In this document: piece by piece, positions 18,942-31,592 of the stretch | Numbering within the stretch: the stretch's first letter is position 1 | How the letters are laid out: each line of letters starts with the position of its first letter | NCBI RefSeq assembly: GCF_900104685.1 | Contig: NZ_LT629755.1 | Coordinates: forward strand, 1,054,001 to 1,118,000 | Direction: 5' to 3' | From: Agromyces flavus | GTDB lineage: Bacteria > Actinomycetota > Actinomycetes > Actinomycetales > Microbacteriaceae | Length of the DNA stretch: 64,000 nt | Notes under the pieces: model-generated | Seen by the model: the letters and a program-made list of their open reading frames with translations, nothing else | Database searches by the model: none | Told to the model about the DNA's origin: nothing | Program-made: the position numbers and the translations under genes

Positions 18942-19502
18942 ATGGCAAGCACCGCGGACATCAAGAACGGCGTCGTCCTCAACATCGACGGCCAGCTCTG
19001 GAGCGTCATCGAGTTCCAGCACGTCAAGCCCGGCAAGGGCGGCGCGTTCGTGCGCACCAAGCTGAAGAACGTCGTCAGCGGCAAGGTCGTCGACCGCACG
19101 TACAACGCCGGTGCCAAGGTCGACATCGAGAACGTCGACCGCCGCGACTTCACCTACCTCTACAGCGACGGCGACGGCTTCGTGTTCATGGACGCGACCG
19201 ACTACGACCAGATCACCGTTCCGGCGACCATCGTGGGCGACGCCAAGAACTTCATGCTCGAGAACCAGGCCGTCACCATCGCCCTGAACAACGGCAACCC
19301 GCTCTACATCGACCTGCCCGCGTCGGTCGTGCTCGAGATCACCTACACCGAGCCCGGCCTGCAGGGCGACCGCTCCACCGGCGGCACCAAGGCCGCGACG
19401 GTCGAGACCGGCTACGAGATCCAGGTGCCGCTGTTCCTCGAGACGGGCACGAAGGTCAAGGTCGACACCCGCTCGGGCGAGTACCTCGGCCGTGTGAACT
19501 AG
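18942..19502 (+). CDS. efp: Elongation factor P
   Basis: EF-P enters the ribosomal E site and relieves stalling at consecutive prolines. The 186-residue product has three domains of normal size: an N-terminal KOW-like domain with the tip loop [12 protein letters not shown] around Lys32, an OB domain ([20 protein letters not shown]), and the C-terminal OB domain ending [17 protein letters not shown], the family signature. No EF-P lysine-modifying enzyme is in the window. The ATG follows a weak purine stretch. nusB starts on the last base of the stop. Confidence 0.96.
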   Translation: MASTADIKNGVVLNIDGQLWSVIEFQHVKPGKGGAFVRTKLKNVVSGKVVDRTYNAGAKVDIENVDRRDFTYLYSDGDGFVFMDATDYDQITVPATIVGDAKNFMLENQAVTIALNNGNPLYIDLPASVVLEITYTEPGLQGDRSTGGTKAATVETGYEIQVPLFLETGTKVKVDTRSGEYLGRVN

Positions 19503-19915
19503 TGAGCGCCCGTACGAAGGCGCGCAAGCGCGCCCTCGACCTGCTCTACGCGGCCGACATGCGCCAGGTGCCGGTCGAGCAGTTGCTCGCCGTCGAGGCC
19601 GAGCGCGCCGTCAACGAGCCCGAGCGACAGGCGTCGTGGCTCTACGCACGCGAGATCGTCGACGGGATCGTCGATCACCGCGACGAGATCGACGAGCTCA
19701 TCACGACGCATTCGCGCGGCTGGACGCTCGAGCGCATGCCCGCGGTCGACCGGGCCCTGCTGCGGATCGGCGTGTGGGAGATCGTCTACAACGACGAGGT
19801 GCCCGACCCCGTCGCGATCAGCGAGGCCGTCGAGGCGGCGACGGTGCTCTCGACCGATGACTCCGCCGGTTTCGTCAACGGCCTGCTCGCGGCCGTCTCC
19901 CACTCCAAGGGCTGA
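19502..19915 (+). CDS. nusB: Transcription antitermination factor NusB
   Basis: NusB binds boxA RNA with S10/NusE to prevent early termination in rRNA operons. The 137-residue product is all helical and normal in length, with ARKRALDLLYAADMR at the start, [23 protein letters not shown] in the middle and SAGFVNGLLAAV near the end. The GTG overlaps the last base of efp. The gene converges on a glycosyltransferase gene only 15 bases downstream. In related genomes as I recall them, the pyr operon tends to follow soon after; here three extra genes intervene. Confidence 0.93.
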   Translation: MSARTKARKRALDLLYAADMRQVPVEQLLAVEAERAVNEPERQASWLYAREIVDGIVDHRDEIDELITTHSRGWTLERMPAVDRALLRIGVWEIVYNDEVPDPVAISEAVEAATVLSTDDSAGFVNGLLAAVSHSKG

Positions 19916-19930
19916 CACGCGGCACCGCGC

Positions 19931-21223
19931 TCACCGCGCAGAGCCGGATCTGCGGTCGTCGAGCAGCCGCATGGCGTGCTCGACGACCTCGCGCGGCCCG
20001 TCGTGCCGGCGCAGTTCGCGGCCGAGGTGCTCGGCGCGCTCCCGATAGCCGGGATCGCTCGACAGCCGGCGCCACGCCCGGAGGATCGCCCGCGGCTTCG
20101 GAGTGCCCGTTCGCAGGTCGATCCCGGCGCCCGCCCATGCGACGCGCGCGGCGATCTCCGGCTTGTCGAAGTCGCCTCCGGCGACGATGAGCGGGACGCC
20201 GTGCGAGAGGGCGGCGAGGACGCCGCCCCACCCGCCGTTCGTGATCATCGCGGTCGTTCTCGGCAGCAGCCTCGCGTAGTCGATCAGCCCGGTCACGAAC
20301 GCGTTGGGCGGCGAGGGGAACGGCAGCCCGGGCGTTTCGGCGCGCCCGGTCGCTGCGACGATCGAGACAGGCTGGCGGCCGAGCGCGGTGAACGCCGGAC
20401 GGATGAGGTCGTCGGGATGGACGTTCAGCGTGCCCTGGGTGACGTGGACGATAGGGCGGTCGGCGGGAACGTCATCCCACCACGGCGGGGACGCGGCATC
20501 GACGACGCCGGTCGGGGTGAGCGATCCGACGAACTCCACCGCGACCGGCCAGCCGCTGCGAGGCCATTCGAGCTCCGGGATCCCGGTTGCGCAGACGAGC
20601 TCGGGGGAGTGGAAGGCGTGTTCGAAGGGCTGCGGCGACGGGCCGAGCCGTGATGCCGCGCGCTGTGCGTCGTACGCCTCTCGGAGTCGACGGGTCGCGA
20701 TCGGAAGGATCGCGTGCAGAAGCCGGTCCCGCGCGTGTCCGAGCGGTCCGCCCGCAGGCCGGATCGCGAAGCCCGGCGGCGGCAGCTCCGGCGTGGGGAT
20801 CGCGAGCGGAACGACTGACACGGTTACCCAGGGCGTCACGGTGTGCTCCGACGCGAACCGCGCACCGAGGCTGAGGGCATCGGCGACGATCAGGTCCCAT
20901 GGACGCTCCTGGTAGGCCGCCAGCAGGTCGTCGCCCTGCGCAGCGGCGGTCCGGATGAAGACATGCTCGACGTTCGCGAGTGCCTGCATCGGTCCCTTGC
21001 GGCCACGGAGCGTCGGGAACGTCGCCGGAAGGTCGTACTCGTCGAAGTCCGGCGCGCGCGACCACGTCACGACGTCCGCCCCGGTGGCGTCGAATCGATC
21101 GCGGTACGCGGAGCCCGTGTACACGCGGACCGCGTGCCCGTCCTCGAGGAAGGCCTTCGCAACGGCCGCCAACGGTGCCACGTGCCCGGCGAACGGCATC
21201 ACCGCGATCATCACGTCGGCCAT
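19931..21223 (-). CDS. GT1/UGT-type glycosyltransferase
   Basis: The 430-residue product looks like a two-domain GT-B glycosyltransferase of the kind that decorates macrolides or lipids. It starts MADVMIAVMPFAGHVAPLAAVAK, the usual GHxxP opening, and has the nucleotide-sugar signature TNGGWGGVLAALSHGVPLIV followed by DKPEIAARVAWAGAGI near residues 325-358, with Gly-Gly where many relatives have His-Gly-Gly. No signal peptide is visible. The acceptor and sugar cannot be deduced. The ATG at 21223 is chosen by family alignment; there is no good ribosome site. It is divergent from the DoxX-like gene and belongs to the small insertion between nusB and pyrR. Confidence 0.8.
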   Translation of the reverse strand: MADVMIAVMPFAGHVAPLAAVAKAFLEDGHAVRVYTGSAYRDRFDATGADVVTWSRAPDFDEYDLPATFPTLRGRKGPMQALANVEHVFIRTAAAQGDDLLAAYQERPWDLIVADALSLGARFASEHTVTPWVTVSVVPLAIPTPELPPPGFAIRPAGGPLGHARDRLLHAILPIATRRLREAYDAQRAASRLGPSPQPFEHAFHSPELVCATGIPELEWPRSGWPVAVEFVGSLTPTGVVDAASPPWWDDVPADRPIVHVTQGTLNVHPDDLIRPAFTALGRQPVSIVAATGRAETPGLPFPSPPNAFVTGLIDYARLLPRTTAMITNGGWGGVLAALSHGVPLIVAGGDFDKPEIAARVAWAGAGIDLRTGTPKPRAILRAWRRLSSDPGYRERAEHLGRELRRHDGPREVVEHAMRLLDDRRSGSAR

Positions 21224-21343
21224 GTGCGATGGCACCACGTGAGCCGGTCGGGCCGCGGCCCCCGAAGAGGGGCGGATGTCGCACGACCCCGAGACGACGT
21301 CCGGGACGACCCGCACGGAAACGGAGGGGGAACCCTCGCTGCG

Positions 21344-21367
21344 ATCCGGGATGCGCCCGGATCCGGG
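21344..21367. promoter_or_regulatory. Overlapping dyad between divergent genes
   Basis: ATCCGGG, CCCGGAT and a second ATCCGGG are arranged so that the middle arm can pair with either neighbour. It lies in the 226-base gap between the glycosyltransferase and DoxX-like genes and looks like a repressor site or a switchable hairpin. Confidence 0.3.
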
Positions 21368-21392
21368 CACGAGCGCGCGCCGGTTCCATGGA

Positions 21393-21418
21393 TGACATCG
21401 CCGCATTCCGGCATGTCA
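21393..21418. promoter_or_regulatory. Inverted repeat upstream of the DoxX-like gene
   Basis: TGACATcGCCG is the inverted match of CGGCATGTCA with one extra C, separated by five bases. It ends 31 bases before the DoxX-like ATG, a usual place for an operator. Confidence 0.35.
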
Positions 21419-21449
21419 CCCACAACGTCGCTCTGGAAGGAGCACCACC

Positions 21450-21980
21450 ATGTCCACGCTCTCCGCCCCCACTCGGCTCCATCCCGTGTCGCACCGTCCC
21501 GCGTTCGCGGGGGTACGGCCGCTTCTCGCCCGCTTCGCCGCAGCCGAGGCCGCCCTGAAGGCGTTCCTCGAGCGCTGGAGCATCCCGGCCCTCCGCGTCG
21601 CCCTCGGCGCCGTCTTCGCCGTGTTCGGCGTCCTGAAGTTCTTCCCCGGCGTGAGCCCGGTCGAGTCGCTCGTCGAGGCGACCTGGGGTGTCCTCACGTT
21701 CGGCATCGTCGGCGGCCAGCTCGCCATGATCCTCACGGCGGTCATCGAGACGACCGCCGGCCTGCTGATCATCTCCGGCCGGTACGCGCGCCTGGGCCTG
21801 GTGGTCCTGGCGGTCGCCTTCGTGGGGATCTTCTCGCCGATCGTCTTCTTCACCGACCAGCTCATCACCGCGGCGGGCCCCACCCTCCTCGGACAGTACG
21901 TCGCCAAGAACGTGGTGCTCGTCGCCGCGGCGCTCGTCGTCGCCTCTCGGGTGCTTCGCGGGCGGAGCGAGACCCGGTGA
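21450..21980 (+). CDS. DoxX-like integral membrane protein
   Basis: The 176-residue product has four predicted membrane helices after a 40-residue cytoplasmic lead: around VALGAVFAVFGVLKFFPG, LAMILTAVIETTAGLLII, LGLVVLAVAFVGIFSPIVFF and KNVVLVAAALVVA. The FGVLKFFPG loop and overall layout match DoxX/MauE-like proteins, a family whose members have been tied to quinone or redox stress functions but not defined here. GGAAGGAG lies just before the ATG. A strong bidirectional terminator follows. Two inverted repeats upstream suggest regulated expression, divergent from the glycosyltransferase. Confidence 0.75.
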   Translation: MSTLSAPTRLHPVSHRPAFAGVRPLLARFAAAEAALKAFLERWSIPALRVALGAVFAVFGVLKFFPGVSPVESLVEATWGVLTFGIVGGQLAMILTAVIETTAGLLIISGRYARLGLVVLAVAFVGIFSPIVFFTDQLITAAGPTLLGQYVAKNVVLVAAALVVASRVLRGRSETR

Positions 21981-21999
21981 TCGCCGAGCCACTCGACCC

Positions 22000-22034
22000 G
22001 GAAGGGGCGCGACAGACGATGTCGCGCCCCTTCC
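22000..22034. terminator. Bidirectional terminator, 15-pair perfect stem
   Basis: GGAAGGGGCGCGACA at 22000-22014 pairs exactly with TGTCGCGCCCCTTCC at 22020-22034 around the loop GACGA. It stands between two convergent genes that end at 21980 and 22041 and can serve both. Confidence 0.9.
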
Positions 22035-22040
22035 GCTCGT

Positions 22041-22703
22041 TCAGGCTGCGCGCTCCGCGATGCCCGGCTCCGGGGCCACCGTCGCCGGACTCGCGCGAGG
22101 AGGGCGCGCGCCCCAGGCCGCCAGCGCGGCGGCCTCGAGGCCGAGTCCGACCAGGGTCCCGTGCGGGTAGTAGCTGAGCCCGAGCGTCGCGAGCACGAGG
22201 ATGGGCAGGGTGCAGCCGAGCACGACGCGCTCCCACGCGGGGATGCCGGCGCGGCGCGGGGCGGCGATCGCGACGACCACGGCCCAGAGCCCGATCGCGA
22301 TGAGCACGAACGCCTCGGCGCCCCACAGGGCGTGCAGCGGCGCGTCATCCGGATGGTTGAGGTAGCTCAGCAGCGTGATCGCGGCACCCAGCAGCACGAG
22401 CCAGCCGAGCGCCCGTCCCGACCAGCCGAGCGCTGCGAACGCGGGACCCGTCGCGAGCCAGATCAGCAGGAACGACGCGGAGGCCGCGGCCCCGAAGACG
22501 AGGTAGAAGTCGGGTTGCCCGTTGGCGACCAGCCAGTCCCGCACGGCGTCGTACGGCGAGAGCCGGTTCAGCTCGAACAGCCAGCGTGGCATGGCGTAGG
22601 CACCGGACCACACCGCCTGCTGCGGAGGCAGGAGCACGAACGCCCACGCTGCGGCGATGAGCGCGAGGACGGCGCCGACAGTGCGGCTCGGACGCGTTCG
22701 CAT
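22041..22703 (-). CDS. Polytopic membrane protein of unknown function
   Basis: The 220-residue product has an N-terminal signal-like helix (VGAVLALIAAAWAFVLLPP) and about five more hydrophobic helices, the clearest being FYLVFGAAASASFLLIWLATG, ALGWLVLLGAAITLLSYL and AFVLIAIGLWAVVVAIAA. NRLSPYDAVRDWLVANGQPDFYLV and NHPDDAPLHALWGAEAF form the loops. I do not recognise a family. It is divergent from pyrR, with about 70 bases between the -10 box of pyrR and this start, and shares the downstream terminator with the DoxX-like gene. Confidence 0.75.
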   Translation of the reverse strand: MRTRPSRTVGAVLALIAAAWAFVLLPPQQAVWSGAYAMPRWLFELNRLSPYDAVRDWLVANGQPDFYLVFGAAASASFLLIWLATGPAFAALGWSGRALGWLVLLGAAITLLSYLNHPDDAPLHALWGAEAFVLIAIGLWAVVVAIAAPRRAGIPAWERVVLGCTLPILVLATLGLSYYPHGTLVGLGLEAAALAAWGARPPRASPATVAPEPGIAERAA

Positions 22704-22772
22704 GGATCGAACCGTAGCGGAACGTCCAGCGGAACGACGGGAGCCGCGGCATCCGCTCCACCGTGCCGCTGG

Positions 22773-22778
22773 TAGGAT
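22773..22778 (+). promoter_or_regulatory. -10 box of the pyrimidine operon
   Basis: TAGGAT predicts a start near 22785 and a leader of about 53 bases that contains the PyrR site. A GGATGCCGC-type motif (reverse form) lies at 22746-22754. Confidence 0.55.
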
Positions 22779-22798
22779 CGATCGACCGACAACCTTGA

Positions 22799-22819
22799 AG
22801 TCCGTCCCGTGAGGCGGAG
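22799..22819 (+). promoter_or_regulatory. PyrR-binding RNA loop
   Basis: TCCCGTGAGG matches the UCCNGNGAGG core of PyrR-binding loops and is flanked by TCCG/CGGA, which can pair. It sits directly before the purine-rich AGAAGGGAG ribosome region of pyrR. In mycobacteria PyrR is known to repress translation from such a site rather than terminate transcription; the same is inferred here, since no terminator hairpin is visible. Confidence 0.75.
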
Positions 22820-22837
22820 AAGGGAGTCTGCATCGCT

Positions 22838-23371
22838 GTGCGCACCGTGCTCCAGCAGGCCGACCTCGAGCGGGCGTTGACCCGCATCGCCCATGAGATC
22901 CTCGAAGCCAATCGCGGCGCCGATGATCTCGTCCTCCTCGGCATCCCCACGCGCGGCGTGGTGCTGGCCGAGCGACTCGCGCGGATCGTCTCCCGGATCG
23001 CCGGCGCCGAGGTGCCCGCAGGCGCCCTCGACGTGACGATGTACCGCGACGACCTGGGCCGCAACCCGGTGCGCGCGACGCACCCCACGCAGGTGCCGGG
23101 CGACGGCATCGACGGCCGGGTCGTCGTGCTCGTCGACGACGTGCTCTATTCCGGGCGCACCATCCGCGCCGCCTTCGACGCGCTCGCCGACCTCGGTCGT
23201 GCCCGCGCCGTGCGACTGGCCGTGCTCGTCGACCGCGGGCACCGGGAGTTCCCGATCCGCGCCGACTACGTCGGCAAGAACCTGCCGAGCTCCGCGCGTG
23301 AACGCATCAACGTGCGGCTCGCCGAGGTCGACGGCGACGACGCCGTGACGATCGAGGGAGGCGACGAGTGA
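22838..23371 (+). CDS. pyrR: PyrR, pyrimidine operon RNA-binding regulator / uracil phosphoribosyltransferase
   Basis: PyrR senses UMP and binds a loop in pyr mRNA; many members also convert uracil to UMP. The 177-residue product has the type I phosphoribosyltransferase fold with [18 protein letters not shown] as the PRPP site (about residues 96-113), [14 protein letters not shown] near the start and [12 protein letters not shown] near the end. The GTG start follows AAGGGAG at a longish spacing. A PyrR-binding loop is present in its own leader, which supports autoregulation. pyrB overlaps its stop (GTGA). Confidence 0.93.
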   Translation: MRTVLQQADLERALTRIAHEILEANRGADDLVLLGIPTRGVVLAERLARIVSRIAGAEVPAGALDVTMYRDDLGRNPVRATHPTQVPGDGIDGRVVVLVDDVLYSGRTIRAAFDALADLGRARAVRLAVLVDRGHREFPIRADYVGKNLPSSARERINVRLAEVDGDDAVTIEGGDE

Positions 23372-24321
23372 GGCACCTGCTCAGCACGCGCGACCTCGCG
23401 CGCGACGACGCGATCGGCCTGCTCGACGTCGCCGAGGACATGGCGGCCGTCCAGGAGCGCGAGGTCAAGAAGCTGCCGACCCTCCGCGGCCGCACGGTCG
23501 TGAACCTCTTCTTCGAGGACTCCACCCGCACGCGCATCTCGTTCGAGGCCGCCGCCAAGCGGCTCTCGGCCGACGTCATCAACTTCAGCGCCAAGGGCTC
23601 GAGCGTGTCCAAGGGCGAGAGCCTCAAGGACACCGCGCAGACGCTCCAGGCGATGGGCGCCGACGGCGTCGTGATCCGGCATCCGTCGTCGGGCGCGCCG
23701 TCGACCCTCGCGACGAGCGGATGGATCGACGCGGGCGTCGTCAACGCCGGCGACGGCACGCACGAGCACCCCACTCAGGCGCTGCTCGACGCGTTCACCA
23801 TGCGACGACGCCTGCACGGAGCGGCATCCCGCGGTCGCGACCTCGACGGCATCCGCGTGGTCATCGTCGGCGACATCCTGCACTCGCGCGTCGCGAGGTC
23901 GAACGTGTGGCTCCTCGAGACGCTCGGCGCCGAGGTGACGCTCGTGGCGCCGCCGACGCTCGTGCCGGTCGACGTGTCGGGATGGCCCGCCGAGGTCGAC
24001 TACGACCTCGATCGCGCGCTCGCTGCGCAGCCCGACGTGGTCATGATGCTCCGCGTCCAGGCCGAGCGCATGCACGGGGCGTTCTTCCCGAACAGCCGCG
24101 AATACGCCCGCACCTGGGGTCTCGACGACGCGCGATTCGAGCGGTTGCCCGCGACTACCATGGTCATGCACCCCGGCCCGATGAATCGCGGGCTCGAGAT
24201 CGCCGCCCGCGCCGCCGACTCGTCGCAGTCCACGGTGCGCGAGCAGGTTGCGAACGGAGTATCAGTGAGAATGGCCGCCCTCTATCTGCTGCTGTCCGGC
24301 GAGCGGGGTGAGGCCCGATGA
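23368..24321 (+). CDS. pyrB: Aspartate carbamoyltransferase catalytic subunit
   Basis: PyrB condenses carbamoyl phosphate with aspartate, the second step of pyrimidine synthesis. The 317-residue product has the carbamoyl-phosphate site STRTR at residues 52-56, [24 protein letters not shown], and MRVQ-type LRVQAERM followed by [11 protein letters not shown]. Length is normal. GTG overlaps the pyrR stop and the gene overlaps pyrC with ATGA. No regulatory PyrI gene is present, as expected in actinobacteria. Confidence 0.96.
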   Translation: MRHLLSTRDLARDDAIGLLDVAEDMAAVQEREVKKLPTLRGRTVVNLFFEDSTRTRISFEAAAKRLSADVINFSAKGSSVSKGESLKDTAQTLQAMGADGVVIRHPSSGAPSTLATSGWIDAGVVNAGDGTHEHPTQALLDAFTMRRRLHGAASRGRDLDGIRVVIVGDILHSRVARSNVWLLETLGAEVTLVAPPTLVPVDVSGWPAEVDYDLDRALAAQPDVVMMLRVQAERMHGAFFPNSREYARTWGLDDARFERLPATTMVMHPGPMNRGLEIAARAADSSQSTVREQVANGVSVRMAALYLLLSGERGEAR

Positions 24322-25661
24322 GCGACGCGTTCCTCATCCGGGGCGCCGCCCTGCCCTCGGGCGAGCGTGCCGACATCCTGCTCGATGGAGGCCGTGTCAC
24401 CCGGGTCGGCTCGGTGACGGATGCCGGGGGAGCCACGGTGGTCGATGCCGACGGGCTCGTGGCGCTGCCCGGCCTCGTCGACCTGCACACGCACCTGCGC
24501 GAACCGGGCTACGAGCAGAGCGAGACCGTGCTCACCGGGACGCAGGCCGCCGCGGCCGGCGGATTCACCGCGGTGTTCGCGATGGCCAACACGTTCCCCG
24601 TGGCCGACACCGCGGGCGTCGTCGAGCAGGAGCTCTCGCTCGGCGAGGCCGCAGGCTACGCCACGGTCCAGCCGATCGGCGCGGTCACGGTCGGACTGAA
24701 GGGCGAGCAGCTCGCCGAGCTCGGCGCGATGGCGGCCTCGCGCGCCCGGGTCCGCGTCTTCAGCGACGACGGGTTCTGCGTCTTCGACCCGCTGCTCATG
24801 CGCCGCGCGCTCGAGTACGTGAAGGCGTTCGACGGCGTCATCGCCCAGCACGCGCAGGAACCGCGCCTCACGCAGGGTGCGCAGATGAACGAAGGCGCCC
24901 TCTCGGGCGAGCTCGGCCTGGCCGGGTGGCCCGCGGTCGCCGAGGAGTCGATCATCGCGCGCGACGTGCTCCTCGCCGAGCACGTCGGCTCGCGACTGCA
25001 CGTCTGCCACGTGTCCACGGCCGGCTCGGTCGAGGTGATCCGGTGGGCGAAGGCACGCGGCATCGACGTGACCGCCGAGGTCACGCCGCACCACCTCCTG
25101 CTGACCGAGGAGCTGATCGCCGGACGTGGCGACGGCGGAGGGGACGGTGCGGGCTACGACCCGCGGTTCAAGGTCAACCCGCCCCTGCGCCGCCCTGAGG
25201 ACGTCGAGGCGCTCCGCGCCGCGCTGGCCGACGGCACGATCGACATCGTCGCGACCGACCACGCGCCCCACCCGGTCGAGGCGAAGGAAGGCGAATGGGA
25301 CGCCGCGGCCAACGGCATGATCGGCCTCGAGTCGGCCCTCTCCGTCGTGCAGCACGCGATGGTCGACACGGGCCGCATGGGGTGGGCCGACGTCGCGCGC
25401 GTCCTGTCGTCGACCCCGGCGCGGATCGGCCGCCTCTCGGGTCACGGCGAGCCGATCGCCGAGGGCTCGGGCGCCGAGCTCACGCTGGTCGATCCGACCG
25501 CGTCGGCCGAATTCGGCACCGATCGCCTCGCGGGCCGGAGCGTGAACTCGCCCTACCTCGGACGCGTGCTGCCCGGCCGGGTCGTCGCGACGTTCCATCG
25601 CGGCATCCCCACGGTCCTCGACGGCGTCGTACGCCCGGCGGAAGAGGTGGCGCGTGGCTAG
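24318..25661 (+). CDS. pyrC: Dihydroorotase
   Basis: PyrC closes carbamoyl-aspartate to dihydroorotate. The 447-residue product is a class I amidohydrolase: [10 protein letters not shown] gives metal ligands His57 and His59, [14 protein letters not shown] and [10 protein letters not shown] follow, further ligands lie in [10 protein letters not shown] and [10 protein letters not shown], and the catalytic Asp is in ATDHAPH. A short glycine-rich insert ([13 protein letters not shown]) is not typical. The ATG overlaps the pyrB stop. The last eight bases overlap the next gene. Confidence 0.96.
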   Translation: MSDAFLIRGAALPSGERADILLDGGRVTRVGSVTDAGGATVVDADGLVALPGLVDLHTHLREPGYEQSETVLTGTQAAAAGGFTAVFAMANTFPVADTAGVVEQELSLGEAAGYATVQPIGAVTVGLKGEQLAELGAMAASRARVRVFSDDGFCVFDPLLMRRALEYVKAFDGVIAQHAQEPRLTQGAQMNEGALSGELGLAGWPAVAEESIIARDVLLAEHVGSRLHVCHVSTAGSVEVIRWAKARGIDVTAEVTPHHLLLTEELIAGRGDGGGDGAGYDPRFKVNPPLRRPEDVEALRAALADGTIDIVATDHAPHPVEAKEGEWDAAANGMIGLESALSVVQHAMVDTGRMGWADVARVLSSTPARIGRLSGHGEPIAEGSGAELTLVDPTASAEFGTDRLAGRSVNSPYLGRVLPGRVVATFHRGIPTVLDGVVRPAEEVARG

Positions 25662-26220
25662 CGGCTGGATCGTCGGAACCGTCGTCGCGGTGGTGCTGAT
25701 CGGCGCCGCGGCCTGGCTGATGGTGCGCTCGTGGCGTCGGCGGACCGAGCGCGATGAGACGCTCGCGGCGTACGTGGCGCCTGCGGGCCTCGGCGCTCCG
25801 GTGCTCGAGATCGAGGCGCTCTACGTCGCGACCACGCCCGAGTCCGAGCCGCTCGAACGGCTCGCGGTCGAGGGGCTCGCCTTCCGCGGATCGGCCCGGA
25901 TCGAGGTGCACGACGCGGGCGTGCTGCTGCGCATCGCGGGCGAGCAACCGAGCTTCATCCCGGCCGACCGGCTGGTGGCCGCCGGAACCGCGACCTACGC
26001 GATCGACCGGGGGGTCGAGCCCGAGGGCCTCGTCGCCCTGACCTGGATCGTCGACGACCGGTCCGAGCCCGAGACGCCGACCCGGGTCGACAGCTACCTG
26101 CGGTGCCGGTATCCGGGAGATTCCGCCCGGCTGGTGACCGCCCTGAACGACATCGCCGCCGCGCCCGCCGAGGTGCGGCCGGCCGCAGAGAACGCAGAGA
26201 GCGAGGCCTCCGATGACTGA
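25654..26220 (+). CDS. Membrane-anchored PH-like protein in the pyr operon
   Basis: The 188-residue product has one N-terminal membrane helix ([21 protein letters not shown]) and a soluble cytoplasmic domain of about 130 residues with a beta-rich, PH-like pattern ([37 protein letters not shown]). The C-terminus is acidic. The gene starts with GTG inside the end of pyrC and its own last eight bases overlap carA, so it is firmly embedded in the operon. Genes of this kind occur at the same place in other actinobacteria. No role is known; a structural link between the enzymes and the membrane is only a guess. Confidence 0.75.
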   Translation: MASGWIVGTVVAVVLIGAAAWLMVRSWRRRTERDETLAAYVAPAGLGAPVLEIEALYVATTPESEPLERLAVEGLAFRGSARIEVHDAGVLLRIAGEQPSFIPADRLVAAGTATYAIDRGVEPEGLVALTWIVDDRSEPETPTRVDSYLRCRYPGDSARLVTALNDIAAAPAEVRPAAENAESEASDD

Positions 26221-27423
26221 GACCCCGAACCCGATCCCCGCCGACACCGGTGCCGTGCCCGTCGCTGTCGACCTCGACCGCGCGGTCCTCGTGCTCGAGG
26301 ACGGCTCGCGCTACGAGGGCCGCGCCTACGGCGCGCGTGGCCGCACCTTCGGCGAGGCCGTCTTCGCGACGGGCATGACCGGTTACCAGGAGACCCTCAC
26401 CGACCCGTCGTACGCGGGTCAGATCGTGCTCATGACCGCGCCGCACATCGGCAACACCGGCATGAACGACGACGACATGGAGTCGTCGAAGATCTGGGTC
26501 GCGGGCTTCGTCGTACGCGACCCCTCACGCGTCGTCTCGAACTTCCGGTCGCAGCGCAGCCTCGACGACGACCTCGCCGAGGCCGGGATCGTCGGCATCA
26601 GCCGCATCGACACGCGGGCGGTGACGCGTCACATCCGTTCACTCGGCGCCATGCGCGCGGGCGTGTTCTCGGGCGAGGACGCCTGGCTGTCGCCCGGCGA
26701 GCAGCTCGAGCTCGTCCAGGGCGGTGAGCAGATGGCGGGCCGGAACCTCTCCGGTGCGGTGTCGACCGACGAGCTCTACTCGCTCGACGCCGTCGGCGAG
26801 CGCGTGGGATCCGTGGCGGTGCTCGACCTCGGCGTCAAGACCTCGACGCTGAAGTATCTCGCGGAGCGCGGATTCGACGTGCACGTGCTGCCGCAGACCG
26901 TCACCGCCGACGACGTCATGGCGCTGAAGCCCGACGCGCTGTTCTTCTCGAACGGCCCGGGCGACCCCGGCGCATCCGACCGCCATGTCGAGCTGCTCCG
27001 CACGACGCTGCGCGAGGGACTGCCGTACTTCGGCATCTGCTTCGGCAACCAGCTGCTCGGGCGCGCGCTCGGCTTCGAGACATACAAGCTCCCGTTCGGC
27101 CATCGCGGCATCAACCAGCCGGTGCTCGACCGCGAGACGGGTCGCGTCGAGATCACCGCCCACAACCACGGCTTCGCGGTGGCCGCGCCGACCGATCGGG
27201 TCAGCGACTCCGCCGAGGGCTTCGGGCGGGTCGAGGTCAGCCACGTCGGCCTGAACGACAACGTGGTCGAAGGGCTGAACTGCCTCGACATCCCCGCGTT
27301 CTCGGTGCAGTACCACCCCGAGTCGGCGGCCGGGCCGCACGACGCCAACTACCTCTTCGACCGCTTCCGCGACATGGTCATCGCGAGCAAGACCACCGAC
27401 GACAGCCAGGAGGCCGGCGAGTA

Positions 27424-27424
<1 letters not shown>
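26213..27424 (+). CDS. carA: Carbamoyl-phosphate synthase small (glutaminase) subunit
   Basis: CarA releases ammonia from glutamine for CarB. The 403-residue product has an N-terminal CPSase domain ([30 protein letters not shown]) and a class I glutaminase domain with the nucleophile Cys276 in [15 protein letters not shown] and the His-Glu pair in [12 protein letters not shown]. The ATG lies inside the end of the preceding gene. The TAA stop shares one base with the carB start. Carbamoyl phosphate feeds both pyrimidines and arginine. Confidence 0.96.
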
Positions 27425-30713
<3,289 letters not shown>

Positions 30714-30717
<4 letters not shown>

Positions 30718-31592
30718 ACGGCGCCGCCTCGTTCGGCGAGCGACTCCACGGGGCGTTCGCCGCATGGGGTCGCCTCTGCGTCGGGATCGATCCGCACGCG
30801 TCGCTGCTCGATCGATGGGGCCTCGACGACTCCGCCGAGGGCGTGCGCGAATTCGGCCTCAGGGTGGTGGGCGCCGCCGCGGGCCGCGCCGGAATCGTGA
30901 AGCCGCAGGTCGCCTTCTACGAGCGGCACGGCGCGGCGGGCTACGTCGCCCTCGAGCGCGTGCTCGCCGAGGCGCGCGACGCCGGCCTGCTGGTGATCGC
31001 CGACGTCAAGCGCGGCGACATCGGCACGAGCGTCGACGCGTACGGCGAGGCGTGGCTGCGACCCGGCTCCTCGCTCGAATCCGACGCCATGACCATCAGC
31101 GCGTACCAGGGGCTCGGCTCGATCGAGTCGGTCATGCGCCGAGCGGATGCCGCGGGCAAGGGCCTCTTCGTGCTCTCCGCGACGTCGAACCCCGAGGCCG
31201 CCGCCATCCAGCGCGCGATCCTGCAGCAGTCCAGTCGCGAGGGCGACACGGTCGCCGGGGCGATCTGCGCGGGCGTCGCGGCTTGGAACGCCTCGCGCGA
31301 AGACGCCGCGGAGCGCCCCATGGGTTCGATCGGCGTGGTCCTCGGCGCCACTGTCGACCTGGCGGCATCCGGCATCGACACGTCGGCCGACCCCGTCGCA
31401 CCGACCCTGCCGGTGCTGGCGCCCGGGTTCGGCCACCAGGGCGCCGACGTGCGCGACCTCGACGCGATCTACGGGTCGCTCGCGGCCGGGGTCGTCGTGA
31501 GCGAGTCGCGCTCGCTGCTCGGCGAAGGGCCCGACGGGCTCGCCGAGGCGATCGTCCGCCGTGCCGACGAGATCGGAGCCGCCCGTGTCTGA
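30714..31592 (+). CDS. pyrF: Orotidine 5'-phosphate decarboxylase, type 2
   Basis: PyrF makes UMP from OMP without a cofactor. The 292-residue product belongs to the longer actinobacterial type, with [27 protein letters not shown], and the catalytic [13 protein letters not shown] with Lys99. [14 protein letters not shown] forms the phosphate loop region. The GTG overlaps the carB stop. pyrD and pyrE are not in the window. The next gene starts within its last codons. Confidence 0.95.

Noticed and set aside
19916..22772. A prophage or transposon insertion
   Set aside because: No integrase, transposase, att-like repeats or target duplications are visible; only ordinary enzyme and membrane genes are present.
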